NCBI RefSeq assembly: GCF_003254295.1 | Contig: NZ_QKZO01000003.1 | Span: 347,315-411,314 of the forward strand | From: Rhodobacter capsulatus | GTDB lineage: Bacteria > Pseudomonadota > Alphaproteobacteria > Rhodobacterales > Rhodobacteraceae | Reading direction: 5' to 3' | DNA: 64,000 bases | Shown: one piece after another, positions 17,744 to 27,215 of the stretch | Position numbering within the stretch: position 1 is the stretch's first letter | How the letters are laid out: each line of letters opens with the position of its first letter | Program-made: the position numbers and the translations under genes | The notes under the pieces: generated by a model | What the model was told of the DNA's origin: nothing | The model's database searches: none | Seen by the model: only the letters and a program-made list of their open reading frames with translations

Positions 17744-20223
17744 TTCAGCCCCCGCACTTCGGCCGCGGTCGTGCAGGCCAGCGCGCGGCGTGCCAGATCC
17801 CGGTTTTGCGCCATCGCAGAGTGGCGCAGCTGCGCCTTGATCCCCGCCACCGCCGGGATCGAGACCGAGAGTTCCCGCACCCCCAGCCCCGAGAGCACCG
17901 CGGCCCCCACCGGATCGCCCGCGATGCCGCCGCAGGCGCCGACCCAGATCCCCGCGGCCTCGGCCGCGCGCACGGTGCTGTCGATCAGCCGCAGCACCGC
18001 CGGATGCAGCCCGTCGGCCTGTTTTGCCAGCACCGGATGCATCCGGTCCATCGCCAGCGCATATTGCGTCAGGTCATTCGTGCCGATCGAGAAGAAATCG
18101 ACCCGTTTCGCCAGTTCCGGCGCCATCATCACGGCGGAGGGGATCTCGATCATGATCCCGATCTCGACCGGTGCGGCGCCGACCTCCAGCCGGACCTCCT
18201 CGGCGATGCGGCGGGCGGTTTCCAGCTCCTCGATCATCGCGATCATCGGGAACATGATGCGGACCTGCCCCCCGGCCGCGGCCCGGTAGATCGCCCGCAG
18301 CTGGGTGCGGAACAGGTCTTCGTGCGACAGGCAAAAGCGGATGCCGCGCTCGCCCAGGAACGGGTTTTGTTCAACGGGCATGCGCAGATAGGGGATTTCC
18401 TTGTCGCCGCCCACATCCAGCGTGCGGATGATGATCGGCAGCCCGTTCAGCGCCGAAAGCATGGCGGCATAGATCGCCAGCTGTTCGTCCTCGCCGGGCG
18501 GGGCCTCGCGGTTCACGAACAGGAATTCGGTGCGCAAAAGCCCCACGCCCTCGGCCCCCGCCTCGACCGAGGCGATGGCCTCGGCCACGTCCGAGATATT
18601 GGCAACCACCTCGACGCGCGCGCCATCAAGCGTCAGCGCGGGCTTGTAGCGTTCGCGCGCCTCGGCCTCGCGTTGCGCCGCCAGCGCCGCCATCGCGGCC
18701 TCGGCCCGGGCTTTGTCGGCCTCGGTCGGGGCAACGACGATCACCCCCGCGCCGCCATCCAGCAGAACCGGCGTGCCGCTGGCCAGATCAAGGAGCCGCG
18801 GCCCGACCCCCGCCACCGCCGGAATATCCAGCGCCCGCGCGATGATCGCGGTATGCGAGGTCGGCCCGCCCTGCGCCGTGGCAAGGCCGCGCACCAGCGC
18901 CGGATCGAGCCGCGCGGTATCGGACGGCGTCAGGTCATCGGCCAGCAGGATGCAAGGCGCGGTGGGCAGATGCGTCTCGCCCGTCCGCACCCGGCCCAGA
19001 TGCTGCAGCACGCGCTGGCCCGCATCGCGCAGATCGATGGCGCGGCCCGACAGCACCGCATCCTTCATCGCCCCCAGCATGTCGGCGCGGTCGGAAAAGA
19101 CCCGGTGCCAGGCAAACCCGGCCGAGCGGCCCTGCCCGATCAGCGCCTTCGCCTCGGCGACCATTTCGGGGTCGTGCAAAAACTCCTGATGGGCACGAAA
19201 GATCGCGGCGCGGGCGGGGCCGGATTTTTTCCAGACTTCGTCGTGCAGCTCTTCCAGCTCGTGCCAGGCGGTCTGCAGCGCGGTGTCGAGCCGGTCGGTT
19301 TCAAAGGCCGCATCCGCACCGTCGGTGTCAAAGACCACCTCGTCGCGGGCAAAGCGGAAGACGGGGGCAAACGCGTATCCCGGCGAGGAGGAGATGCCAT
19401 GAAGGGTGCGCCCCTCGTAGCAGGCCATCGACGCGATTGCCCCCGTCAGACCGGGCGTCGCGGCTTCGGGGGCCGCCGCACCGGTGTCTTCTTCGTCCTC
19501 AAGCCCGGCCGCAAAGGCCGCGGCCAGCGCCGCCAGGGCGGCATCGGCCTCCGGGCCCTCGGCGCTGACGCGCAGGGCCGCGCCTTGCGCCGCCCCCAGA
19601 TTGAGAAGCGAAATCAAGCTTTTGCCATTCGCCACCTTGGCGCCGTTACGCACACGGATCTCGGCGGCAAAACCCTTAGCCAGATCGACCAGCGTGGTCG
19701 CGGGCCGGGCATGCAGCCCATGCGCGCCGCTGACCACGACATCGAACCCCTGCGCGAAATCGGCGGGCGCCCCGGCCGGGGCCGCCACCGGCGCCGCGGC
19801 GCCGGTCAGCCGCGCGACGATCACCGCCGCATCCGTCGTCGTCGCCAGCCGCTCGGCCTCGGCTTCGTCGGCCAGAACATCGGTCAGATTGCTCAGCACC
19901 TGCAGGTGCTCATCCGATTTCGCCGCGATCGCCACCACCAGACGCGCGGTGTCGCCCGGCGCCCATTCGACCCCAGCAGGCAGCTGCACCACCGCAATCG
20001 CCGTGTCGTGGATCAGGTCGCGGTCCTGCGGCAGGCCATGCGGAATCGCGATGCCATTGCCCAGAAAGGTATTCGCGACGGCCTCGCGGCCCATCATGCT
20101 CTGGCCGTAGCGCGGGTCGATCTTGCCCGCCGCGGTCAAAAGATCCACGGCCTGCGCGATCGCATCGGCCTTGTCGGTGGCCGTCTTGCCGATGGCCACA
20201 AGTTCGCTGGTCAGGGGTATCAC
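17740..20223 (-). CDS. fruB: Fructose PTS multiphosphoryl transfer protein (EIIA-HPr-EI)
   Basis: An 827-residue cytoplasmic fusion that carries phosphate from PEP to FruA. EIIA-Fru spans about 1-145 with the histidine in IPHGLPQD. HPr spans about 160-245 with GLHARPATTLV. Enzyme I spans about 270-825 with the phosphohistidine GGPTSHTAIIAR. The GTG start at 20223 has an AGGAGG site 4 nt upstream and gives a full EIIA domain. It heads fruBKA, the operon order known from R. capsulatus. The divergent gene cluster starts only 66 bp away, so the promoters share that gap. Confidence 0.96.
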   Translation of the reverse strand: MIPLTSELVAIGKTATDKADAIAQAVDLLTAAGKIDPRYGQSMMGREAVANTFLGNGIAIPHGLPQDRDLIHDTAIAVVQLPAGVEWAPGDTARLVVAIAAKSDEHLQVLSNLTDVLADEAEAERLATTTDAAVIVARLTGAAAPVAAPAGAPADFAQGFDVVVSGAHGLHARPATTLVDLAKGFAAEIRVRNGAKVANGKSLISLLNLGAAQGAALRVSAEGPEADAALAALAAAFAAGLEDEEDTGAAAPEAATPGLTGAIASMACYEGRTLHGISSSPGYAFAPVFRFARDEVVFDTDGADAAFETDRLDTALQTAWHELEELHDEVWKKSGPARAAIFRAHQEFLHDPEMVAEAKALIGQGRSAGFAWHRVFSDRADMLGAMKDAVLSGRAIDLRDAGQRVLQHLGRVRTGETHLPTAPCILLADDLTPSDTARLDPALVRGLATAQGGPTSHTAIIARALDIPAVAGVGPRLLDLASGTPVLLDGGAGVIVVAPTEADKARAEAAMAALAAQREAEARERYKPALTLDGARVEVVANISDVAEAIASVEAGAEGVGLLRTEFLFVNREAPPGEDEQLAIYAAMLSALNGLPIIIRTLDVGGDKEIPYLRMPVEQNPFLGERGIRFCLSHEDLFRTQLRAIYRAAAGGQVRIMFPMIAMIEELETARRIAEEVRLEVGAAPVEIGIMIEIPSAVMMAPELAKRVDFFSIGTNDLTQYALAMDRMHPVLAKQADGLHPAVLRLIDSTVRAAEAAGIWVGACGGIAGDPVGAAVLSGLGVRELSVSIPAVAGIKAQLRHSAMAQNRDLARRALACTTAAEVRGLK

Positions 20224-20289
20224 GGTTCCTCCTCGGCATCGGATGTGCGATGATCCTGGGGGACGAAGCGCCCGGCAGATGAATGGAGT

Positions 20290-21705
20290 ATGTCGCCCGT
20301 GACGGCCCGGCTTGTAACAATTGTCATCCTGGCGCTGAGCCTGACCCGCGCCGAGGCGCTTGAAGTGCTGACCCGCGACGGCGGCCCGATTGCCGGGCCC
20401 GCGATCGCGCATGGGGCGGAGTTCGCGCGCGAAACCGGCGTCGCGGTGCAGGTGACGCCCCGCCCCTTCGATGCGCTTTACGGTGCGGTGATGATGGGGT
20501 TCGTCACCGGCCGTCCGCCCGCCGATGTGCTGATCCTGCCCGCCGACTGGCTGCCCGATGTCGCGCCTTACCTCATGCCGGTGCCCGCGGCGCTGGTGGA
20601 GAGCCCGCTGGTGCGCGGCATCCACCCCGCCTATCGCGACCGGCAGATGCGCTGGCGGGGGCAATGGCTGGCGGTGACGCTGGACGGCGATCTGCACATG
20701 GGCGCCTATCGCCGCGATCTGTTCGAGGATCCGGCGACGCGGGCGGCCTATCGGGCGCAGACCGGCCGGGCGCTGGAACCGCCGCGGAGCTGGGACGATT
20801 ACGCCCGCATCGCCGCCTTTTTCCACGCCCGCGGCCTTTCCGGCACGCTCGAAGCCTCGGCCGAGAACGGGCAACGGCTCTGGTCGCTGTTTTCCCATGC
20901 CGCCGCCTATACCGCCCATCCCGACCATCCGGGGCATTTCTTCTTCGACCCCGAGACGATGGCGCCCGAGATCGACAACCCGGCCTGGGTCCGGGCGCTG
21001 CAGGATTATCTGGCGGCGCTGGCCACGGCGCCCGGGGCGCCGCTGCCCAGTCACGCGGTGCGCACGGAATTTGCCGCGGGAAGGGCGGCGATGGCGCTCG
21101 ACTGGTCCGATATCGGCACGGTGGCGACCGATCCGGTGAGTTCGAAAATCCGCGACCGGGTCGGGTTCTTTGCGCTTCCGGGCGCCGATCAGGTCTGGAA
21201 CCCGGTCGCGAAACGCTGGGACCGGCTGGCGGCGCCGCGTCCGGTGCCGTTCCTCGCCTTTGGCGGCTGGATCGCCGTCGTGCCGCGCGGCGCCGCCGAT
21301 CCGAACGCCGCCTGGGATTACATCGCCTTCATGGCCGATCCGGCGCGGGCGGCGCAGGATGTCATGTCGGGCGCCTCGGGCTTCAACCCCTACCGGCTCT
21401 CGCAGCTGGATGACACCGCGGGCTGGGCGCGGCTGATGGGGCCGCAGGCGGCCGGGGATTATCTGTCGGTGCTGCGCGAAAGCCTGTCGGCGCCGCAGAC
21501 CGCGCCGGATCTGCGCCTGCCGGGATATCCCGCCTACATGGCCGCGCTGGATGCCCGGATCGGCCGGGTGCTGGCGGGCGAGATCTCGCCCGAGGTGGCA
21601 CTGGCCGCCGCCGCCGCAGATTGGGACCGGATCACCGATCGCCTTGGCCGCGCCAGCCAGCGCCGCCACTACCGCGAGGCGATGGGGCTGGAGGCGGCGC
21701 CATGA
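20290..21705 (+). CDS. Extracellular solute-binding protein (sugar-type) linked to a histidine kinase
   Basis: A 471-residue ABC-type family 1 substrate-binding protein with an N-terminal signal sequence (residues 1-24, cleavage near AEA-LEV). The body resembles maltose/multiple-sugar binding proteins: EFARETGVAVQ at the first lobe, LDGDLHMGAYRRDLF near 130, FAAGRAAMALDWSD in the middle and FLAFGGWIAVVP near the C-terminus. No permease or ATPase gene follows. Instead its stop overlaps the start of a hybrid kinase by 4 bp. I infer that it is a periplasmic sensor accessory rather than a transport component. Confidence 0.8.
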   Translation: MSPVTARLVTIVILALSLTRAEALEVLTRDGGPIAGPAIAHGAEFARETGVAVQVTPRPFDALYGAVMMGFVTGRPPADVLILPADWLPDVAPYLMPVPAALVESPLVRGIHPAYRDRQMRWRGQWLAVTLDGDLHMGAYRRDLFEDPATRAAYRAQTGRALEPPRSWDDYARIAAFFHARGLSGTLEASAENGQRLWSLFSHAAAYTAHPDHPGHFFFDPETMAPEIDNPAWVRALQDYLAALATAPGAPLPSHAVRTEFAAGRAAMALDWSDIGTVATDPVSSKIRDRVGFFALPGADQVWNPVAKRWDRLAAPRPVPFLAFGGWIAVVPRGAADPNAAWDYIAFMADPARAAQDVMSGASGFNPYRLSQLDDTAGWARLMGPQAAGDYLSVLRESLSAPQTAPDLRLPGYPAYMAALDARIGRVLAGEISPEVALAAAAADWDRITDRLGRASQRRHYREAMGLEAAP

Positions 21706-24380
21706 GCCTTTGGCGCGGCATTCAGGGGCGGCTGTTGCTGATCGTCGCGCTCTCCACCCTGGCGATGGCGCTGGCGGGGGTCGCGGCGATCCGGGCGCTC
21801 GATCAGATCGGCGAGGCGGCAGAGACCGTCACCGGCCGCGATGTGCCCGCGATGGCGGCGGCCTTGCGGCTGGCGCGGATCGGCGACCGGCTGCAAAGCC
21901 GCGGCGCCAGCCTGATGGCCGCCAGCACCGCCGAAGCGCTGAGCGAGGCGCAGCGCGCCATCGATGCCGATCTGGCGGCCTTTGCCGAGCAGATGCGCGC
22001 CCTGCGCGCCGCCGCGCCCGGGGAGAACTCGGATCAGATCGCCACGCTTTCGGCCGATCTGGCGGCGCGGCTGCGCGCGCTTTCCGCCGATCTCGACCGG
22101 CTCCGCGCCGTTGCGACACTGCGCGCGGCGGAACGGGCAAAGATGCTGGCGCAACAGGATTTTCTGCGCCAGCTGCTGGGCCCCTCGATCCTCGCGGTGG
22201 AGGCGATCACCGCAGGTGAGACCCTGCCCGACCCAGAGATCTACCGCACCGCCGTGCGCTCGCAGGCGCCGCTGCTGGCGGCGGAACGGCTGACCGACCG
22301 GGCGATGTCGGAGCTGCTCCTGGCGGGCGATGCGCGCGACGCGCCGGCGCTGCAGGCTGGCCGCGCCGCCTATCGGCGCACGCTGGCGCAGCTTGACGCC
22401 ACCGGGGCGGCGCTGCCCGCGGGCTTGCGCGCCGAGTTCCGCAGGGCCCTTGTCGCCTTTCACAATCAGGCAAAAACGGGCGGGATCTTCGATCTGCAGG
22501 CCGAGGACATGGCCGCCCGCGCCCGGGCCGAGGCCGATCTGCGCGGCGCGGCGGCGCGGGCGGCGGATCTGAAGACCGCGGTCGACGGCCGGGTGATCGC
22601 CGCAAGCACCACCACCGCCGAGGTGACCGAAAGCCTGCGCCGCACGATTCTGGAACGCACCGCGCAATTCGCGGCGATCGGCCTTGCGGTGATCCTGATC
22701 GCCGGGGGGCTGTCCTATGGTCTGGTGATCCGGCCGCTCGCGCGCAATCTGCGCGGGGTGACGGCGGCGATGGTGCGGCTGGCCGCGGGGGAACGCGACG
22801 CCACCGTGCCCGGCGCCAGCCGCGCCGACGAAATCGGCGATCTCGCCCGCGCCTTCAGCGTCTTTCGCGAAAACTCGGCGCAGGTGGAAAAGCTGGACCG
22901 CGAGCTGGCGGAACGCTCGAGCCTGCTTCTGGCGACTTTCGAGACGATGAAGGACGGGTTTTCCGTCTTTGATCGCGACCGGCGGCTGGTGGCCTGCAAT
23001 CCGCAATATCTGACGCTGCATGATTTCACCGCCGCGGAGGTCGCCACCGCCCCCACGATCACCGAGATCAACCGGATGCTGACGGCGCGGGGGGTGCAGG
23101 CCAGCCTGCCCGACGGCACGCCGGTCGACTTGGACGATCTGGTGCCGCGGCGGCTGGCCGGGCCGACGCGGATCGAGATGCGCTTTCCCGCGGGGCGGGT
23201 GCTGGAGCTGCGCTCGAACCCGATCCCGATGGGCGGTTTCGCCACGATCCACATGGATGTGACCGAAAGCCGGGCGACGCAAAGCCAGCTCTTGCACGCG
23301 CAAAAGCTGGAGACGGTGGGCCAGCTGACCGGGGGCATCGCGCATGATTTCAACAACATCCTGGCGGTGATCATCGGCAATCTGAACATTCTGGCGCGCG
23401 AATTGGGCCCCAGCCCGGCGCTGAAGGCGCGGGCCGAGCGTGGCCTGTCCGCCGCCAACCGCGCCGCCGGGCTGATCAACCGGCTGTTGACCTTTTCGCG
23501 CCGCCAGCGCCTTGCCCCCGAAAATGTCGATCTGAACGGCCTCGTGCACGGGATGCTGGATCTCTTGCAGTCAAGCCTGGGGTCGGGGGTGCGGATCACG
23601 CCGGATCTGGCCGCGGATCTGCCGCGGGTGCGTGTCGATCCGGGGCAGCTGGAAAACGCGCTGATGAACCTGGCGGTGAATGCCCGCGACGCGATGGAGG
23701 GGGCCGGAGAGATCACCGTCACCACCCGGCGCGCCGCCGATGGCTTTGTCGAACTGGCCGTTTCCGACACCGGCGCGGGCATCCCGCCCGACCTTCTGGA
23801 TCAGGTTTTCGAGCCCTTCTTCACCACGAAACCCGTGGGCAAGGGCAGCGGGCTGGGCCTGTCCATGGTCTATGGTTTCGTGCGGCAATCGGGCGGCACG
23901 GTGACGATCGACAGCGCCCCGGGGGCGGGCACCCGCGTCAGCCTGCGCCTGCTGGAGAGCCCCGCGCCCGAGGCCCCCGCGCGCCCCGAAGGGCTGGACA
24001 CGGCCGAGGCCTGCATTCTGGCCGTCGATGACGACGCCGACCTGCTGGAGATCACCGCCGATCAGCTGCGCCGTCTGGGCCATGCCGTCGTCACCGCGCC
24101 CGACGGGCTGAGCGCGCTTGAAATGCTGCAGGAAATTCCCGAAATCGACCTGCTTTACACCGATCTGGCGATGCCGGGGCTGGACGGCCGGGCGCTGGCC
24201 GAGAAGGCGCAGGCGCTGCGCCCGGATCTGCCGGTGCTCTTCACCTCGGGCGCGCCGGGCAAGGCGGGGGCGGATCTGCCGAACCTGTTGCGCAAGCCCG
24301 TCCCCGAGGAGGTTCTGGCCGCGGCGATCCGCCTGACGCTGGAAGATCAGAGCCGCCGCACCTCGGCATCGAGCACATAA
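21702..24380 (+). CDS. Hybrid sensor histidine kinase (TM-HAMP-PAS-HisKA-HATPase-REC)
   Basis: An 892-residue inner-membrane kinase. Helices lie near residues 10-32 and 325-350 and flank a large helical periplasmic sensor. HAMP follows (about 350-400), then PAS (about 415-520), HisKA with the phosphohistidine in GGIAHDFNN (about 545), and HATPase (N box NLAVNARDAM, G1 DTGAGIP, G2 GKGSGLGLSM). The C-terminal receiver has its aspartate in LLYTDLAMPG. The start overlaps the binding-protein stop (ATGA). Its 3' end overlaps the convergent response regulator gene by 34 bp. Confidence 0.9.
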   Translation: MSLWRGIQGRLLLIVALSTLAMALAGVAAIRALDQIGEAAETVTGRDVPAMAAALRLARIGDRLQSRGASLMAASTAEALSEAQRAIDADLAAFAEQMRALRAAAPGENSDQIATLSADLAARLRALSADLDRLRAVATLRAAERAKMLAQQDFLRQLLGPSILAVEAITAGETLPDPEIYRTAVRSQAPLLAAERLTDRAMSELLLAGDARDAPALQAGRAAYRRTLAQLDATGAALPAGLRAEFRRALVAFHNQAKTGGIFDLQAEDMAARARAEADLRGAAARAADLKTAVDGRVIAASTTTAEVTESLRRTILERTAQFAAIGLAVILIAGGLSYGLVIRPLARNLRGVTAAMVRLAAGERDATVPGASRADEIGDLARAFSVFRENSAQVEKLDRELAERSSLLLATFETMKDGFSVFDRDRRLVACNPQYLTLHDFTAAEVATAPTITEINRMLTARGVQASLPDGTPVDLDDLVPRRLAGPTRIEMRFPAGRVLELRSNPIPMGGFATIHMDVTESRATQSQLLHAQKLETVGQLTGGIAHDFNNILAVIIGNLNILARELGPSPALKARAERGLSAANRAAGLINRLLTFSRRQRLAPENVDLNGLVHGMLDLLQSSLGSGVRITPDLAADLPRVRVDPGQLENALMNLAVNARDAMEGAGEITVTTRRAADGFVELAVSDTGAGIPPDLLDQVFEPFFTTKPVGKGSGLGLSMVYGFVRQSGGTVTIDSAPGAGTRVSLRLLESPAPEAPARPEGLDTAEACILAVDDDADLLEITADQLRRLGHAVVTAPDGLSALEMLQEIPEIDLLYTDLAMPGLDGRALAEKAQALRPDLPVLFTSGAPGKAGADLPNLLRKPVPEEVLAAAIRLTLEDQSRRTSASST

Positions 24381-25057
24381 CCCGCGCCGCGTTCGGTGCG
24401 GATCAGTTGCGGCGCGCGCGGATTGGGCTCGATCTTGCGCCGCAGCCGCAAGATCAGCACGTCGATGGTGCGGTCAAAGACCTCGCCGCCATCGGCGCGG
24501 GTGCGTTCGAGCAGCTGATCGCGGCTGAGCACGCAGCGCGGTGCCCGCACAAAGGCCTCCAGCAGCAGGAATTCCGCATTGGTCAGCGCCACCGCCTGCC
24601 CCGCGGGGGTTTCCAGCACCCGCGCCGTCAGGTCGATCACCCAGCCCGCGAAGCTGCGCCGGTCATGTTCGGTCAGCGCAACCGGCACCGCGGCGGCGCC
24701 CGAGCGGCGCAGCACCGCCTTGATCCGCGCCACCAATTCGCGTGGATTGAAGGGTTTGACCACATAATCATCGGCGCCCATTTCAAGGCCGACGATCCGG
24801 TCCACATCGCCGCCCAGCCCGGTCAGCATGATGATCGGAATCGCGGAAGTTGCCCGCAACCGCGCGGCCAGGCTCAGCCCGTCCTGATCGGGCAGGCGCA
24901 GATCAAGCAAGATCAGATCGGGCGCAGCCGCCGCCAGCGCGGGCGCCACCTCGGCCGCGGTCGCCGCCTCGGTCACCTCCCAGTCGCGCGATTCGAGCTC
25001 GTAGCGCACAAGCTCGCGCACATCCGGGTCGTCATCGACGATCAGAATCCTCACCAT
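24347..25057 (-). CDS. OmpR/PhoB-family response regulator
   Basis: A 236-residue cytoplasmic transcription factor. The receiver (1-120) has the acidic pair VDDDPD, the phosphoacceptor in LILLDLRLPD, the threonine MLTG and lysine VKPFN. A winged-helix domain follows (about 130-233), ending LRRKIEPNP..IRTERGAGYVL. It faces the hybrid kinase and overlaps its 3' end by 34 bp. It is the natural partner of that kinase by position only. Confidence 0.9.
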   Translation of the reverse strand: MVRILIVDDDPDVRELVRYELESRDWEVTEAATAAEVAPALAAAAPDLILLDLRLPDQDGLSLAARLRATSAIPIIMLTGLGGDVDRIVGLEMGADDYVVKPFNPRELVARIKAVLRRSGAAAVPVALTEHDRRSFAGWVIDLTARVLETPAGQAVALTNAEFLLLEAFVRAPRCVLSRDQLLERTRADGGEVFDRTIDVLILRLRRKIEPNPRAPQLIRTERGAGYVLDAEVRRL

Positions 25058-25135
25058 GCCGCAGGCCTCCCCGGCCTCACCATAAAAGGGGATCGCCCCG
25101 CCCGCCAGCCTGCAGGCGTTCGGGAATGCGGGCGG

Positions 25136-25309
25136 TCAGGAGTGCGGGGCGGCGGGGTCTTCGGTCGGGCTGTCCTCTTCCTCGGCAAGATCGCCCGGAA
25201 TGACGTAGCTGCCCCTCAGCCAGCGCGCCAGATCGACATCGGCGCAGCGTTTCGAGCAGAAGGGGCGGTATTTCGGCTCGGTCGCCTTGCCGCAGATCGG
25301 GCAGCTCAT
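25136..25309 (-). CDS. yacG: DNA gyrase inhibitor YacG
   Basis: A 57-residue zinc protein. It reads [20 protein letters not shown] and continues RCADVDLARWLRGSYVIPG, with the four-cysteine CxxC..CxxxC knuckle and the ARWLRGSYxIPG motif of the YacG family. Family members bind and inhibit DNA gyrase. The ATG overlaps the stop of rng by 4 bp, so it is translationally coupled. The maf-rng-yacG order is common in alphaproteobacteria. Confidence 0.9.
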   Translation of the reverse strand: MSCPICGKATEPKYRPFCSKRCADVDLARWLRGSYVIPGDLAEEEDSPTEDPAAPHS

Positions 25310-26346
25310 GTCCGCCCCGCCAGCAGGGACGCCAGCGCCGCCCGGTCACGCTTGCGCACGAGTTCGTAAAGCCCCAGCGGCGTCCAGCCCGCAAGGCTGG
25401 TTTCCGCCGCTTCGGTCTTGAAGGCCGCGCGCAGCTGCTGTTCCAGCACCAGACGGTCTTTCTTCGGCATCGGCGCGAAATCGACCACGACCTGACCGCC
25501 CAGCCCCCGCAGCCGCAGCTGCCGCGGCAGATCGCGGGCAGCGGCGATATTGGCTTTCAGCGCCGCGGCGGGCGAGGTGTCGGCGCCGGTGTTCACATCG
25601 ACGGCGACCAGCGCGCGCGTCGGCTCGATCATCAGGTGACCGCCGCCGGGCAGCGCCACGCGGGGCGACAGAACCGCGTCGATCGCTTCCAGAACGCCAT
25701 GATCTTCAAAGCCCTCCACCACCTCGTCGGGGGCGGGATCGGCCCATTCGCGCCAGGCTTCCTCGTGCGGCGCAGGCGCATCGACGAGCAATTCCGGCGC
25801 GCCCTCGACATCGGCCAGAACCGCCTCGGCCAGCTCGCGCAGGCCCGCCAGATCCTCGACGATCTCGCCTTCTTCCGCGCCCTCGCAGGCCGAGCGCAGG
25901 ATCAGGCCCATCTCCGAGCCCTCCATCACCACAGCCGCCAGCGCCTGCAGACCTTCGCGCGTATCTTCCTCGCGGATGCGGCGCGAGACATTCAGCCCCG
26001 GCGCGCCCGGGGTGACGATGCCGTAGCGGCCCTTGAACAACAGCCGCAGCGTCACCGGGATCGCCTTGCCCGGTTCCGCCCCGCCCGAGACCTGCACCAG
26101 CACCGATTGCCCCGGCGACAGCCCCTTGGCGTCTTTCAAAAAGCCCTTTTCGGCCCCCGGAAGCGCCACGAACAGACCGCCCTGCCCTTTCATCGGCCGT
26201 TCGATCTTCGCGCGGCAGATCGCACCGGGCGCCAGCGCCATCGCGTCCGAAACATCGACAAGCAGGTCTTCGAGCTGGCCATCGACCATCAGCGCGGCGG
26301 CCTCAAGCCCGCCGACCGCGCCCAGAACCACGATCCGACCCTTCAT
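25306..26346 (-). CDS. rng: Ribonuclease E/G family protein
   Basis: A 346-residue cytoplasmic endoribonuclease. It is shorter than canonical RNase G (about 490) but has the catalytic core. [18 protein letters not shown] lies near 165, [15 protein letters not shown] near 195 and [11 protein letters not shown] near 265 (metal-binding aspartates), with GGQVVVDF further on. The N-terminal S1 domain appears reduced. The ATG at 26346 overlaps the maf stop (ATGA). It sits in infA-maf-rng-yacG. Confidence 0.88.
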   Translation of the reverse strand: MKGRIVVLGAVGGLEAAALMVDGQLEDLLVDVSDAMALAPGAICRAKIERPMKGQGGLFVALPGAEKGFLKDAKGLSPGQSVLVQVSGGAEPGKAIPVTLRLLFKGRYGIVTPGAPGLNVSRRIREEDTREGLQALAAVVMEGSEMGLILRSACEGAEEGEIVEDLAGLRELAEAVLADVEGAPELLVDAPAPHEEAWREWADPAPDEVVEGFEDHGVLEAIDAVLSPRVALPGGGHLMIEPTRALVAVDVNTGADTSPAAALKANIAAARDLPRQLRLRGLGGQVVVDFAPMPKKDRLVLEQQLRAAFKTEAAETSLAGWTPLGLYELVRKRDRAALASLLAGRT

Positions 26347-26918
26347 GCGTCCTCTCCCATGGCAAGGCCCGCCGCGCGCAACAGCACGGCGGTCTCGGCC
26401 AGCGGCAGGCCGACGACGCCGGTGAACGAGCCTTGAATCCAAGGCACGAAGGCCCCGGCAAGGCCCTGAATGGCATAGCCGCCCGCCTTGCCCTGCCATT
26501 CACCGCTGGCAAGATAGCCGTTCACTTCCGCATTCGAGAGCGGGCGGAATTTCACCACCGTATCCACCAGCCGCTCGCGCAGGCCCAAGGCCGTGCGCAC
26601 GGCAACCGCGGTCAGCACATGATGGCGACGGCCCGACAGCAGCCACAGGAACTCGGCCGCTTCCTTTTCATCGGCGGGCTTGCCCAGAATCCGGCGCCCG
26701 CAGGTGACGGTGGTATCGGCGGTCAGGATCACCTCATCGCCCGCACAATCCAGCACCGCCGCCTTTTCGCGCGCCATGCGCGCGACATAGGCGCGGGCAT
26801 CCTCGCCGCGTTCGGGGGTTTCGTCGATGTCGGGGATACGCACCTCGGCCGGGGTCAGACCCAGCTGACCCAGAAGCTCGCGTCGCCGCGGGCTGGCCGA
26901 TCCGAGGATGAGCTTCAC
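26343..26918 (-). CDS. maf: Maf-family nucleoside triphosphate pyrophosphatase
   Basis: A 191-residue housekeeping enzyme that hydrolyses non-canonical or m5UTP/dTTP-type nucleotides. Family motifs are [16 protein letters not shown] at the N-terminus, the [10 protein letters not shown] arginine/glutamate segment, [18 protein letters not shown] near residue 65, and [12 protein letters not shown] near 150. Its start overlaps the infA stop (ATGA) and its stop overlaps rng. Confidence 0.93.
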   Translation of the reverse strand: MKLILGSASPRRRELLGQLGLTPAEVRIPDIDETPERGEDARAYVARMAREKAAVLDCAGDEVILTADTTVTCGRRILGKPADEKEAAEFLWLLSGRRHHVLTAVAVRTALGLRERLVDTVVKFRPLSNAEVNGYLASGEWQGKAGGYAIQGLAGAFVPWIQGSFTGVVGLPLAETAVLLRAAGLAMGEDA

Positions 26919-27133
26919 TTGAAGCGGTAGTTGATGCGACCCTTGGTCAGGTCATAGGTGTTCATTTCCACCTGCACCCGGTCGCCTGCCAGAACACGGA
27001 TGCGGTTCTTGCGCATCTTGCCTGCCATATGCGCGATGATCTCATGGCCGTTTTCCAGCTCGACCTTGAACGTCGCGTTCGGCAGGAGTTCCTTCACGAC
27101 GCCGGGGAATTCGAGCATTTCTTCCTTGGCCAT
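26915..27133 (-). CDS. infA: Translation initiation factor IF-1
   Basis: A 72-residue OB-fold protein ([20 protein letters not shown] at the start) that binds the ribosomal A site during initiation. The [19 protein letters not shown] and GRINYRFK segments are near-universal. GGAG lies 5 nt before the ATG at 27133. It leads the infA-maf-rng-yacG cluster. Confidence 0.97.
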   Translation of the reverse strand: MAKEEMLEFPGVVKELLPNATFKVELENGHEIIAHMAGKMRKNRIRVLAGDRVQVEMNTYDLTKGRINYRFK

Positions 27134-27215
27134 GGTCACTCCATTGGGGATACCCGCACGGATGCGGCGGGCGCGCTTTCTTTGCGCCCGCTAAAGGCAG
27201 AATTCAAGGGCAATG

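Noticed and set aside
14789..18289. 1166-codon plus-strand open frame over fruA, fruK and fruB
   Set aside because: It reads as arginine/glycine/histidine-rich noise opposite well-identified fru genes.
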